Below, in pieces: positions 1 through 12,940 of a stretch of 64,000 nt of DNA. A program made the position numbers and the translations under genes. This DNA comes from Parus major. Its lineage: Eukaryota > Chordata > Aves > Passeriformes > Paridae. The notes under the pieces are model-generated. The model ran no database searches. It was given only the letters and a program-made list of their open reading frames with translations, and was not told the DNA's origin. The stretch covers positions 22,182,566 to 22,246,565 of the forward strand of contig NC_031774.1 of the NCBI RefSeq assembly GCF_001522545.3. The letters are read 5' to 3'. Each line of letters opens with the position of its first letter. Position 1 is the first letter of the stretch.

Positions 1-2086
1 TCATGCCTGGCTTTGCTCTGGTCCTCATACTGGGCACTGCTCAACATTCCCCATAGGATTGTCATGGCTAATAATGTGCTGTGATGATGTACACTGCTGA
101 GAATGGTACTTGTCAAGATCACAATCCAACAAATCTATCTAGATCAAAATTAGAATGAACAAGTAGTTCATTTCTAAAGCTCCAAATTTCAATTAGGTTT
201 TGAGTAGATTGCTTAAAGTAAACTTGAAAGAATAAGAAAAAAGGGGAGGAATTTTTGGTATTCATAAGGATGGGAGCACAATAAAACTTAGGAATAGGAC
301 AGAAAGTTGTCATTCTTGAAAGGTCCATTAAGCAAACTCAAGGATTTGCTGGAAAAAATTGTCCTGTAGAAGCATTTCTGAATTTCATTCTGATACAGCA
401 GGAAAACCATTAAAAGCCCTAAGGAACAAGAGAAACCAACTATGCTGCTTTGTGTACACGAGGAACTTTGTGATAAAGCTTACTCTCCTAAATCCTTCAC
501 TGCTAGGTAGCAATAGGAGAAATTTGTCAAGAGAAATTAGTCCTTGCCTAAAAAATAGCCTGTTACTTGAAATAATGTCAGCTGCAAAGTCTGTACTCAT
601 TATAAGTTTACTAAATGTTTTAATGGGTCTTGTGCCAATAATGAGCTTATAAAATATATGACTTGTACCTTGTAATGTAATGTGTTGCCCAAGTGCATTG
701 ATTACCTTTCAGTTTCAAGGTGTCAAGAATTTCTAATGTAATGGGCTTGTTTGCAGGCTGTGCAAGCTTTCTGAGTGATGAAAAGGTTGTGACTGCACCA
801 AATGTGAATTATTCAGTGTAAACAAATTTCTGTGCAAAGCAAATGAAAGTAGTCACTCTGCCACTCTGTTTTATTCTTCCTGTATTTTAAGCCTCTTCAA
901 AGGATAACCCTTATCTGCTTTGTTATTGCCCTTTAATGATGCTAAGGTTATTGAGGAAGACAGAAGCAATAAGGATGCTAATTGCTTGCTCAGACATCTA
1001 CTTCACATTTTCATCCCCCTCAAGGTTGTCAGAGAGAAACCTTTTCAGTAATTTGTAGGAATGTTCTACCATTTAGAAATGTCCAGCACATAGCCCAATA
1101 GCTGGACAATCTGCTTTAATGACAGCCTTGTATGACTGGAAGTAATTCATCCCCATGCAGATTTTTCCCCAATATTTTTTATTTACCTCTCCCCACAAGA
1201 GGGTTATCCATTTAATTACTGGGGCTTGTTATGTTTCTGCAGACAAATGGGATGCAGAAACAGCTGCTGGAGGAAGTGCTGCAGGAGTCCGCTATGTTTT
1301 TTGCTAAGTAGTTATTTCAGAGTGTACCAGTGAAATGCTCACAGTGTTTTTCAGATCTCCCAATTCTATGGGCTAACATGGAGAACAGGAGAGAAAGGGA
1401 GAGAGACAAAAGACCATGAAAGGCAAAGAACACACTAGGGGAAGATCGTGATGGTCCCTATCCTGTGTTCAAGGAGAATGACAATCACTGTAAAACAGTC
1501 TGTTCTGTACCTCTGGAAATCCCAGAGATATCCCAGAGAAAGCTAGAGGAGAAGCAAAATCTCTAAGCTCCAAGAGATGAGGAATGTGACGTCCCTAAAT
1601 GCAGTCTCTAGGCAAGCTCCTTGGATGATACTTAATTGTGATATTCTTCTCCAAGATATGTCTAAAGTTCAATAGAAAGTGCAATCTTTATCAAACAAAT
1701 TAGGGAAAAGTGAGACCAAGCCAATTACTCAGTTCTGCCTCTGATTAATGAAAGATTATTCCTGTAATAATTTCCACCTTGTTTTTTTTTTTTTTTTTGT
1801 CTCATTGTACATTTTGAATGATTTCAAAATTCTTCTCTATTTCTGCATTTAATTTTTACTAAGTAAAACCAAAAGACACTCCTCCAAAGAGAAAGCCTAT
1901 TTTTTTCTGCTATAAGTTCTGTTTCAATACCCCTCAGTATACAGAAATAATAGACAAAAATTCTAGAACATAAGACTGGTTAATTGCAGAATTTATTGCT
2001 AATTTCTACAAACTCATGTTTTTCTGGTTACAGATGATGTAAATTCAAGAGTAGAACTGTACACTTACACCAAGAGAATTTGTCTA
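1..2086. other. AT-rich unique sequence, no gene seen
   Basis: All six frames are broken by frequent stops; the longest open frames are under 100 codons and have chance-like composition. The only simple-sequence tract noticed is a run of 17 T at 1782-1798. No CR1 or LTR ends were recognised. Confidence 0.6.
1782..1798. repeat. Poly(T) tract, 17 T
   Basis: An uninterrupted T run visible in the sequence. Nothing on either side shows a retrocopy body or target-site duplication, so it is called simple repeat only. Confidence 0.9.
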
Positions 2087-2702
2087 TGTCCTGGGGTGAC
2101 TTTATGATGCTTGTATCCCCAAATGCTTTATTTATGTTACATATTAAGTTCTGCACCTTTGAGACTGGCTCTGAGAGCAAAGTGGGGGAAGAAGAAGCCG
2201 CAGGTTGTGTTCAGAACGAGCCCTCCCTCCCCTGCATCCTGCTCCTGGACTGTGCTGTCTGCAGCACGGACAGACAGCAGGACAGAGCTCTCCTGTGCTG
2301 TTAGTTTTTAACTAGCTGAGGCAGAGAAGTTCCCTGGACTGTTTTTTTTCCTTTTCCTGGGTCTGTTCAAACCTGCTCTGGACTGAAAACCCAGCCAAAC
2401 CCCGGAGCTCACGCCTGTGACCCACTGGGGCCTGGGCCTCGGCACTTTCCAGCACCGGAGGGACTGATAAGAGATTGAGCAAGCTACATCACATGAAAAG
2501 GACTTTTCTGGATTTGCCATCTCATCAAACAGCAAGAGGTTTTATTGTTTAATATTATTCAATTTCTGTTAAATAAACAGTTTTTCCCACTTTTCTCCAA
2601 GGAAATCTTTTTTCCTGAACCAGCTGGGGGAGGCTTGAATTTGCTTTTCTGGGGGGACCCTTGTTTAGAGGTTCTCTCCCAAATTTGCCCTAAACCAGGA
2701 GA
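2087..2702 (+). mobile_element. Solo ERV long terminal repeat (616 bp)
   Basis: The segment starts TGTCCTGG and ends CCAGGAGA, a terminal inverted repeat matching at 7 of 8 positions, as expected for a retroviral LTR (TG...CA type, last C decayed to G). It is flanked by GTCTA on the left (2082-2086) and GTGTA on the right (2703-2707), a 4/5 match that could be a decayed 5-bp target-site duplication. A polyadenylation signal (AATAAA within ttaaataaacag, near 2570) sits about 130 bp before the 3' end, consistent with an R/U5 boundary and plus orientation. The interior is more GC-rich than its flanks. The opening TGTCCTGGGGTGACTTTATG resembles a songbird LTR I recall, but the family name is not asserted. 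No second LTR or internal region is present, so it reads as a solo LTR formed by recombination. The open frames inside it (2080-2311 on +, 2308-2535 on -) are not genes. Confidence 0.78.
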
Positions 2703-5700
2703 GTGTAATAGATAAATTCAGGATTGCCCACATTTACACAAGTGATAAACGCAATACATCTCCACTTAGGAATGTCTCGTTCCTACATAATGTCACACAA
2801 AATTCAGTCAGCAATATGAATTAGCTCTACAGAAACAGAATGTAAAGCTGGAATAGTCACAGCTGAGCAGAAAACACTCATAGCACCACATAAATTATGG
2901 GCTGAAGTACAGGCAGCCCACATGCTGCACAATGAATGGTGTAACCACCTGCAGTGAACCAGGGTGGGAGTCAGCAGCTGAGGTGTGCTCTGCCTGCAGG
3001 TCCTGCTCCCTATGCTGCAGGAATGTACTCTCCCTTCACATCTGTGACAAAGCCACATGTGTTTGCCCCCTCACTGAGTTCAGTCTGAGACATCCATCCA
3101 AAGTTAAACAGGTTTACACCAGCCTGGAGCATCAGAACAGAAGTAGGTCAGGGAAGCAGGAATACGGCACCTCTCAAAGGGTGGCAACCTAAACAAGAAT
3201 ACACGCAGAACAGTGTAGGATTTCTTTTTTTCACTAAGATCTAGTTGGGTGTCCTACAGGAAAGGAAGAGCTGCAAAAGAGTGAGAAGGAATAGAACCTG
3301 AAGAAATCATCCCTGTGTTAAATCATGGTGCCTCAGTAAGATGTATTGCACTGTGGCAGAAGAGGATTTATTTAATAAGACTAATTTCTATCTACTTTTA
3401 TTTTTAAAATTTATTGATTCTTTGCATCTTAGCTCTGAAGGTCCTAAAATAAAAGTAGAAATACAAGTCAGAAAGCTTCAGAAAGTTACCCATGACAGAA
3501 ATATATTGTGACATACTAAATTATGGACACAAGGCAGTTCTACAGCTTTCTGAATGTCCTGATAAACAGAGTTCCCTTGAGCTCAGAATTTAATACACCA
3601 GAATAACAGGCAGTAAATCTTGGAGTCAAGAATGCAGGACAGACTACTAGAATGAGAAGTTTGGAAAGCAGGGAAGAAAATAATTCAGAACTATGCAGTG
3701 TAACCCAAAGGAGGAAAAATTCAATTTGTAGCATATCTACAGCATAATAACCAACATAAAAAGAGTGTTGTTAGTATGACAAAAAGAGACAAAAGAAAAG
3801 AATTATTTTTTGGGTGGCTTGTCTGCCTTATATATGTATGATTTTAGAATGAGAGAGCTCCTCAGTCTAACAGAGAAAGCTGTACTGTAGACAGCAGTAA
3901 GACCAAAACTTTTACTAAAGAAGTTCATAAACTGCTGGAAAAACTTCTTTATGAAAGTGCTAAATTAATCTCCCCAAGGCATTTAAATATAGACAAGATA
4001 TGCACATGGAACATACATCCAGCTCTGTTGGAGGACATACATTTTTTAAAAGATTCAGTTGATAAAGTTCAGTTGTTTATGAGAGGCAAAGTTTGGCAAG
4101 ATTATTGCAAAAGTCTTTTCTGGCCTGAAAAGCTACAGCCCTTCTTGGGGGATTTTATCTATGGAGCCACAGTAAATCCATGCTTGTGTAAGCAATTCTG
4201 AATGACAGTTATATGGATTTTATTTGCTGTGATGCACTGTGTAAGACAGAAAAGTTATTCACAATTGTCTTAGAAACAAAACCAAATATTCCAATTGAAT
4301 TTGTGTTTACACAATGCTTGCTTTCACTTTCAATCAAAAAAAGATGTGTCTTTATTATTCAGGGGAGGTATATGCAGGACACATACAGGATACTTTAGCA
4401 CTGGAGAAAGTTATCTGAATATGAGTACTTATTTTTTTTCTTCCAACAATATGTTATATATTTTTATCACATTACACTAGTAAAGAAAACTTGCTAAGGA
4501 AAATAATTCTTAATATAGCTACATTCATTCAGTTTTGGCAGAGATTTCAGATTTTTCTTTTGTAAAGATTGTGCACTTTTTATTACAATAGATATCAATT
4601 TGTGTCTCAAAAGTGGAAAAAAAGTAGTAAGCTTCTGATAAAGTAAAATTGAAACAAGCTGAAGTGTTGCTTCCTGTTGCTATTTAACTTCATGCAGTGG
4701 AGATACATAAATGGAGAAAGGTGGTTGAACTGGAATTCAATGGCATCAGAAGAAAGTCTGTTGAGTGCTGGATTATGTTCAGTGTTTTAAAAATGAATCA
4801 TTAGGACTGAAAATCTTATGTCAGTTCTCCTGCTGTGTATTAGTAAAACAACAAAACTGTTTCTGAAATTTAGTTTTGTGTATATATTTCAATGAATATG
4901 TGGTGCTTTTTGCTTTTGAATTAACCAACCATTGCTTGAAAAATAAAAAATGCTTGCAGTATGGGTGGAGGAATAAGAAATACAATGCAAAAACAAAGGC
5001 TGAAAGGGTAGATTCTACTGAATAAGTTTAAGAAAAAGCAATTCTTTTTCTTAGCTATTCACATAAGCAGATACCATTATAATATGGAAACAACTGACTA
5101 GATATTAACAACAAAAAAAATAAAATTAGAGGCTTTTAACTCTAGGTTAGTGACCAACCTTTATTAGGGCAATAGTAAGTTACATGTCATTTTTCTGGTT
5201 TCATGACAGTTTAAAAGAAAAATGTGTTTTTTAACCAAAGAGTGTAGGTTAGACCCAACATTGTTAGATGTATAATTGTAAAATTATTGTGATGCATTTT
5301 GTTTCCTTTGTAGGGACAGATAAAGCAGAACACATGTGGCTCCCAGACACCAGTAAATGTTCCTTGGTCCCAGATACTCTTAATAACCCTCACCTTCCAC
5401 AGGCGTAGATGTATGACACCTTTTTCCTCCAGTTCATTTTTGATTGAAAATGTGACACACTGAATGTGTCATTGTGCTGTGTCCTTTGTAGCTTCCCTTC
5501 TTTCCTTGCTCTTAAGGGTCACTGAGACTTAAATGGCTATTTTATACTCTTTGTACAATATTAAATTCATCCATTTACAGTCAGACCTTAGCATGAAACA
5601 GGCATCTTTCAGCAAGGAGACCGAGCACCTAGAGGGGAAAATGCTCTCATTTCTTCCTGTCACAGACCAGAGCCCAAACTCAGCTCCCAAGCCCACGAGG

Positions 5701-6828
5701 TGTGGTTGCTCAGGGCCACTATAGCCTTTGGTACAGGCAGGGCCCTGGGAGAGCCATGCATCAGTCCTGTCACAGAGGCCTGAAAGTGGCATGTTCCAGC
5801 ACAATTCCTAATCCAGGAAATCTAGGAATCAGGAGCCTGAGGTCCTCTTTTCAACTGTTTAGCCATGACCACTATTTTTGAGATATATCCATAAAATCCT
5901 TATTTTCTGCTGGATGCTTTTGCTGCACCAAACTTCAAGGATGAAAAGGTTAAGTAATTAATGCAAAACTTGAAGGATGGAAATTTATGATTTTTTTTTT
6001 CTACCAGTGACTGGTTTTCACATACAGTTCCCTCTGCTCTGGGTGACAGTCTGCAACAGAAACACAAAATAGCTCAAAGAAAAAAGCCGGTCTCCATATG
6101 CATGCACTTTAGTTCTGAGATGTGAGAAAAAGATGGGTTTCTTGTTGCCTATATTTTATCAGATTCTCCGGATTTTTCAAAAGCCATCTGTGTACACAAA
6201 AAAAAGGCATGTTGCTGCATGTACAGTAACTATTTGTTGATGGTTTGGTGTGGAATGAACAGACTTACTTCTGACCTGTTTCATCTGTTAGTCGTATCTT
6301 ATTCGTGGTTCAAAGAAAATCGACTATTGGAAAAGAAGTGAGAATATCGTACAATGTGCTGTGTTGATTTTTCTTGTTAAGACTTTAATAACCAAGGGCT
6401 TCTCTGAGCTAAAATGTTGCAGCTCTTTGAAATCTTCACTTGAAGCATGCTGTGTGTCCCTTGGTAATCACGGTGGAATTAACTGCAGTTTGTAGCCCGA
6501 CCTGTCTTTGCTCACTGCTTGGAATCACGGTGTGAACAGCGGCTGCCTTTGAGGTAGCTGTTCTTTAGCAGTGTTAAATGGGATATGCTGTGGCATAATA
6601 ATTAGCTTAGAAAATTTGAATTCCTTTTAAAATTGATTCATTCCCTGCTGGCTAGAGTTTATGGAAAGAGCTAGGATTTATCCACTTTTGTCTTCTGCTG
6701 ATATTGTTTACACTACTGAGCTCACATCCTATCGCATTCTGCCAGTCTCTGCTAATCCTTCCATAGGAGTTGTATGATGAGCAGGAAACATGAGAATCTA
6801 TTGGGTGCTAGATTTTATTGATTTTATT

Positions 6829-6879
6829 ACAACTTTATTATACAACTTTATTATACAACTTTATTGTTATACAACTTTA
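6829..6879. repeat. 13-bp tandem repeat, about 3.7 copies
   Basis: The unit ACAACTTTATTAT is repeated at 6829-6841 and 6842-6854. A third copy with a 3-bp insertion spans 6855-6870, and a partial copy follows at 6871-6879. The left flank carries related GATTTTATT units. Confidence 0.85.
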
Positions 6880-8364
6880 GTCCTTGGAATTATGACTATT
6901 GTATTACTAAATATCTGAAAAGGAATGTTGTATCACACCATTTCAGCAATTCTCCCTAGGGAAATTACACTTCCATCCTACATCATTTGAAACCATTCAG
7001 ACAGTCTTCTAAGAACTCATAGAAATATAACACTTTCAAAGGTTTATTTTATCTAGTAAGATGTTTTGATCTAGTTTCTCTCTTGCTGTGCCTTTGTAAG
7101 GTGTTGTATCTATTCCTGTAGTTGGGGATCTAACACTAAGTTTGAGGTAATAATGAAATATTATAATGGACCTTAAAAGACTTCATGTAGAGATTAACAT
7201 GGCATCACTATCCCTGGGTTGTGAGAAGCCTTTTGCAATGGAAATGTAGAGACTCAGGACTGTGACTGCATCATTGGTGAAAACTCTATGCAGTGTAACT
7301 ATTCTAATGCCTGAAATTGTCTCCTCTGGCATTTTGCTTGCACAGGAGGTAAGAAACTGTTGGACTAATCATTAAAACTGTCAAGAGATTTAATGACGCC
7401 ACTGACTGGCAGGGAAGGCATGCTTCAGGTTCTTGGATGTAAAAAGAAATGCCTAATGTTTCTAAGTCACTGGCCTTATTTCAGCTATTGTCTGTTGGAA
7501 GGGGAACAGGCTTTTGACAGCTTTCTTTCATCTGAGCATAGGATGACTTGGATTGTAGCAAAGCAAAGGCTTCTTTCTAAGTGACCATTCAGAGTGCTGG
7601 CTGAGAAACCTGAAATGCCTTTGTGTAAGCAATGAAAGGATCGTCCAGAGCAGCTCTCTGGACAAAGGCTCTGCCTTTGAAGGAAGTTATATACAGGGAA
7701 CAGAATCTGAAATGCTGTTTTTCAGATTCAGGAGGCAGGTGAGAAGTCCTTACAAGAATTTTCCTAAAGACCTAAGCACAATGCAACAAAGGATGTAGGG
7801 CAAACTGCACAAACAGGAAAATCCTCTTTGTTTCTAAATGTTTAGAGAGCAATAGCTCAAAGAAACCTCAGTTAAAAGCAGAACAACACCGTTTTAAGTA
7901 CTCGTGCATGGTCCCAAAACTTAAGATCCAAATTAGATGTGTCAGATGCTTGGGCTCATAGTCTGGATATTGTGTACTTGGAGTGTTTAAGCAGCTCAGA
8001 GGGCGTATTAAGTATGTGTCTTCTCACTGAAGGAGAGATTTTGAGCTCTGGTCGTTGAAAGGGGTAATATTTTGTGTGTTACTTTATTTTGAAGCAGCAC
8101 ATGATTTTCTTTCTGAGCCTGCAACCATGGCTCCAATGGTAATTGAGAGCTGTGACTCCCTTGTTCCTTATTTTGATGAATTAGTTGTGTCTCTATTTTT
8201 ATATGCATCTATCTTTCTGACCCTTTAGTATTAGGTTTTAAAAAATAATGCTAAACTAACCTACATTTCAAAGTCAAGTCCTCAAATGTTAGGAAGCTTG
8301 ATAGGCCAAGTTCTGTAGGAAAGCTTGATTTATCATGAGTGCATATACTATAATATAGATGGTG

Positions 8365-8392
8365 TACTATACACTGTATATACTATACACTG
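8365..8392. repeat. Duplicated 12-bp motif
   Basis: TACTATACACTG occurs at 8365-8376 and again at 8381-8392, separated by TATA. The surrounding sequence is also TA-rich. It is a minor tandem duplication. Confidence 0.75.
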
Positions 8393-9916
8393 CCAAGCAC
8401 AGATTTTAGTGATATTGTCATGAGTATTTTGGGTTTGTTTTCTTTTTTTCCCCACAGACCCCTTTTATCATTTTGGTGGAAAAAAAAGAAAAATAAAATG
8501 CAGAAAAAAAAGGAGAGTTAGCTAATGGGACTGAGGCCTGATGGTAGAAGGAGGAACACAGAAAGAATATGCAGATTAAAAATAAAAGGAAAAATACAGC
8601 TGATGAAAAAGGTAGCTTGCTTTTCTACTGGATAATACGGAATAACAATACGTTAAAAACCACTGGAAAATTTTATTAGTAAAGTTAATTTAATTTTTAC
8701 TTCCTGATTCTGAGTGAAATAGACAAACATAGTAAGTTGCTGCTGAAAAGCACAACTTTCCTAATTAACATCAGTTTGAACAATCATTATGCTCTGGATT
8801 AAATCCCTACGCTGAGAAAGAGAGAAATTCAGAAGAGATCATTAGCAAAAAGTAGTTAACCATGTTCCTCTGATGAGCTTCAGTAACTGACCCCTAGAGC
8901 TATGAAGGTCTATTATCACATGTACAAGGAGGTGGAATAGAATCCCTCTGCCCACCATTATTCTTATTCTAAATGGGTTTACAAAGACACCAACTAGTTG
9001 CCCCAGTTTTACTTCTGCATATTACAGTGTATGATCTGCTTTGGTTGCAAAACTGTAACTCCTATTGATGTCAAAAAATAGTGGTATTAAAGCACAAACA
9101 TCTGCATTGCCATGGCATGAGGGTGTAATATGCTCATTATTAAAGTAATAACAGATCTTCCAACAGATGAAGCCAAGAAACTGCCCTTTCAGAAAAGGAA
9201 AAGTACAAAAGAAATGGGCACTACATGTTCAGAAGAAACAGTTTCTGTAACATATTCTAATCAAACATAGCAAAATCAAAGCCTAAACATTTTGTTTTGT
9301 AAAATTGGACTAGAGACTCTCAAGACACAAATATCAACAGCAATAAAAGACACCTCATTGCTTATTTCATTCAAGTTTGGCACTGGATAAAGCATATTGT
9401 CCATTAACTGAATTGATGGCTGGTAACTGAAAACCTGGTAAGATTTATCCAATATATTTTTATTGCCACTCAGTGATGGTGAAATTTTTTTTAAAAAAAT
9501 AATTTTAGTGGGTCACATTACATAAAAATATTTGAATGGACCAAGTGTGACCCTGCTAGCAGCACTGAAAGTGGTTAATTTTGAATCTGCACTCTCCTAA
9601 AGCTGCATCTACTGTAGGAGATATGTGTGTGCAGTTTTAGTAGTTGCAGCTCTGATGCCAAAGTGCTTGTGTCAACATAGGGTCCAAATTAGTTCTAAAT
9701 TCTAGCATGTATTTCCAAGCATCTTTTTTTTTGTTGTTTCTTATAGTCCCCTCTTAGATGTGTAACATCAGAACTAGACTGCTACCAGTGCTCCAGACAA
9801 CTTGATTAAGATCAAAGGCAGAGCATCTTCACTTCACTGCAGCGTTGACTGCAGGTAAGAGCTCCCTAATATTTTACTCTTTTATTTATCTTTGTAGGCT
9901 TATTTTTGTATCATAT

Positions 9917-11619
9917 TGTGGTGGTTTCACATTGATTGACATTTGGAAAGGAGTAAGAAACCACCCACAGAAGTGATTTCTTTAAGAGAAGCTATTGGGA
10001 GCTTCCTCTGAGCCTAGGAGAGGCCAATAGCTGGCTAGTTCTGAGAACTCACAACATTTTGCACCACTGAGAAATTAGATCCACCCCTGTGAAATCCACA
10101 TTTTAAAAACCACAAACCCAGGAACTCTTTCTATTTGCTTCCAGCCTCGAAAGGTAACTGAGCTCTGGTGAGGCTGGCCCCACCAGTGGGGCCCGGGGGA
10201 GGCCAGGCCAGACCCCATCAGCTCCTGGGCAGGGATGGAGGCTGTGGGTCCTGGCCTCAGGCTGGGCCAGACCCCATCAGCTCCTGGGNCAGGCTGGGCC
10301 AGACCCCATCAGCTCCTGGGAGGGGGATGGAGGCTGTGGGTCCTGACCAGGCTGGGCCAGACCCCATCAGCTCCTGGGCAGGGATGGAGGCTGTGGGTCC
10401 TGGCCAGGCTGGGCCAGACCCCATCAGCTCCCGGGCAGGGATGGAGGCTGTGGGTCCTGGCCAGGCTGGGCCAGACCCCATCAGCTCCCGGGCAGGGAAG
10501 GAGGCTGTGGGTCCTGGCCCCAGGCTGGGCAGGGCCACGGCTGCTGACACCAAACCCCCACCCCCAGCCCACACAGACAGCTCCAGGCTGAGCCAGGACC
10601 ACCTCCCCCAGCAGCTGCCAGGTAGCCAGGTGCCCAGCACGGCCTGAAATCCATCACTGTGACTGCTGTGGTCACTGGGTGACATATTGACCCTTTCACT
10701 ACACAGATGAAACCTGCAGGCCTTGTTCCTCTCTCCAGGGAGAGGAAAGGACAGAGTGATGACACAAACGTAGAAAGACAACATGAAAGCACCAAGGTCA
10801 GTAAAGAATAGAGACAAGCCACAGGTGGAAGGAGAATGAGGAGATACCAGACAGGGCTGAAATATTCTTTTGGTAGGGCCATGGAGATGGACAATGATAT
10901 ACTGAAATATCTCCTTTAATTCATGAGAGTATGGGGGGATGAAGTCTTCAAACTGTAGATCTGAGTAGAGGCATCCTTTGATGAAGCCATGCAGATGTTG
11001 GAGTAGCTGTGATCCCATGAGAGGCTTGAACAGAAAGAGAGAGAGAGATGAGAGTTGATGAAGACCCTTTGCCCCCAGGGAGAGAAGAAAACCTCTGTTC
11101 CCAGAGATGATCACAGAGACAGATGAAGAGAACCTTTGCCTTTGAACAACTCATCCTAAAAATAGTACCCCAGGAGCTCATGGCCCATGGACACACCTCT
11201 AGGAGGGCTGTGAAAATGGGAGGAATTTCACAATGCAGAACTTTTTGCCCAGGCAGCTGTTATATGGGGAAATGAAAAGCCATGAGAAATCTGTTTCTTA
11301 TGGAGAAGTCTCCATGGCATGACAAGAGAAAACTCCCCTCCCTACAAGGAATGATGAAAGACTATTGTATAGTTGGCACTGCTTTAACATCCCAGGTTTT
11401 GTATCTACATTGTCAGTTGGGAAAGGAAAAATTTGGGCAGGGGGAGGAAAGGTGTTCTGGAGGTTTTATTCTGATGCTTCTTATTCTTGTAGTCCTCTTA
11501 ATAAAGTTTCTTTATACCTTTTAAGTTTTAAGCCTGTTTTTCCCTTCTCCTAATCCATATCTCACAGCAAAAATGAGTAAGTGCCCTGGTGATTTTAGTC
11601 AGCACTAAAACCCACCACA
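9917..11619 (+). mobile_element. Long LTR-like retroelement (1.7 kb) with internal minisatellite
   Basis: The ends form a perfect 8-bp terminal inverted repeat: TGTGGTGG at 9917-9924 and CCACCACA at 11612-11619. The 3' part has a polyadenylation signal followed by a T-rich, U5-like tail (AATAAAGTTTCTTTATACC, from about 11500), about 120 bp before the end. This is the layout of an LTR in plus orientation, and that tail resembles a songbird ERV LTR I recall. An A/T-rich possible TATA element (CATTTTAAAAACC) lies near 10100. A GC-rich tandem array with a 57-bp unit occupies 10201-10540. At 1.7 kb it is long for a solo LTR, so it could instead be a short non-autonomous LTR element. The flanks (TCATAT on the left, TTATTT on the right) match at only 4 of 6 positions, so a target-site duplication is not secure. 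Open frames inside, including 285 codons on the minus strand (10257-11114), come from the minisatellite and are not taken as genes. Confidence 0.7.
10201..10540. repeat. GC-rich 57-bp minisatellite, about 6 copies, with one N
   Basis: The core GCTGGGCCAGACCCCATCAG recurs with starts near 10203, 10261, 10293, 10351, 10408 and 10465, and a degenerate copy starts at 10524. Spacings are 58, 32, 58, 57, 57 and 59 bp. The 32-bp spacing marks a shortened unit and contains the single ambiguous base N at 10289. Each full unit also carries GGATGGAGGCTGTGGGTCCT. Because 57 is a multiple of 3, open frames run through the array on both strands and produce repeated peptides that are not evidence of coding. 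The array lies within the LTR-like element at 9917-11619. Confidence 0.93.
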
Positions 11620-12918
11620 TTATTTGGTGCATTGGCCAGGAAACACAAATTGGAGAATCTAAAGCACTGCTCACTGTTAAAATGGCATGGGCCCTACTCA
11701 CACCACCCAAGAAATTTCCCGTTATATTGAAGAAAGCTACTGGCTATATCATGAAACCTGAACAAAGGAAAATCATTTAAGATTGTAAAACAAACACAAC
11801 AAACTGTTAGTAAACTACTTTTCTTAAGTTAAGGACTTACAAAAAAATATCAGTTTTGTAAGTAGTTTTGTCTCTGTTCATATTATATTTTCTTTGAGTT
11901 TTATTGAAGTGCACAGATACCATTAAAAAGTTCACTTGCTATTACAGCAGGTAAGAGTCTTATGTTACTCAACTGCGATTTCAGTTTCTGCTTGAGGAAA
12001 TTGTTATATATTGATAAGTGATGGCTTCTCATGATAGACTTTGGTGAATAAATTATCTGCTGTTTCAAACTACTTTGGTGTTTGAATATCTTGGAGAGCA
12101 CTTAAGTAGAACCGTTGCACACCCAGTGCTTAGACAGACCTGACATGTCAGTCATTTTACTTCAGAAGCTTATTTTCCATTGCAAATTCACTGGAGAATA
12201 TGTTAGTGTTGCTGTTCCTGAAGGTTTGCTGCACTTGATCTTGGCAGTTACGACTGCACAGTAACCCAGAGATGATCAGCCTCACACAGCAGATATCAGT
12301 GACACGCTGCTCTCAGACGCCCCGTGCAGCCATGGAAATAACGATTCCAAATGATTATTACTGGATTTCATAACCACAGAAAAGAGGGAAAATTATTCTT
12401 AATGAAAATCCTAGGCAAATTTTTGAGGAGTACTCTAGAAGAAATCATCAGCTATATACTTTGTCACAGAGTCTGAAAACTTGTGGTGGTGGAAATTATC
12501 CAGACAATATCGGTTATTACCATTTTCCATGATGAGTCCAAGGAATCAGGTAGAACATTGCAGCACCTAGTGAATACATTGTTGTATCTTCAAAAAGTCA
12601 CCTTTCTTGGTTATCTAAATATTATTATCTTTATGATACTATCAACAAATAACAATAATAATGATACAGTTTAAAAATCTTGAGTGTGAATGTCTAAACT
12701 TTCCAAATGAAATGGATTGGACTACACTGAATAAACATCCTGAAGATTTTTGAAACTGAACTGTGTACAGAAAAGAGTAATTTTAATAGTATTTTTAAAT
12801 TTTTTTTAAACATAGACCTATTTTTAAAAAGTAGACTTTAGGATATCGTTCTTAAAGGTTCCATCTTGTTTTTCAGTATGTTTCAATGAAATATTGCTTT
12901 AGTTTTAAGAGATGTAAA

Positions 12919-12940
12919 ATATATAAATATATTTATATAT
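12919..12940. repeat. 22-bp A/T palindrome
   Basis: The segment is its own reverse complement over 22 bp, centred in an A/T-only stretch. Palindromes of this composition arise easily in AT-rich DNA. Confidence 0.8.

Larger units (their letters stand above)
2703..9916. other. Unique AT-rich sequence, no gene seen
   Basis: About 7 kb with no recognisable coding region or interspersed repeat. It contains a 13-bp tandem array (6829-6879) and a short duplicated AT-rich motif (8365-8392). A stretch at about 6080-6560 has higher sequence complexity and several CpGs (for example around 6290-6350) and could be a conserved noncoding element, but conservation cannot be judged from one sequence. Confidence 0.5.

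Noticed and set aside
10257..11114. 285-codon minus-strand open frame
   Set aside because: It runs through the 57-bp minisatellite, whose period is a multiple of 3, and on into LTR sequence; it crosses the N and matches no family.
12919..12940. AT palindrome as a regulatory or transposon site
   Set aside because: A/T-only palindromes of this size are expected in such AT-rich DNA.
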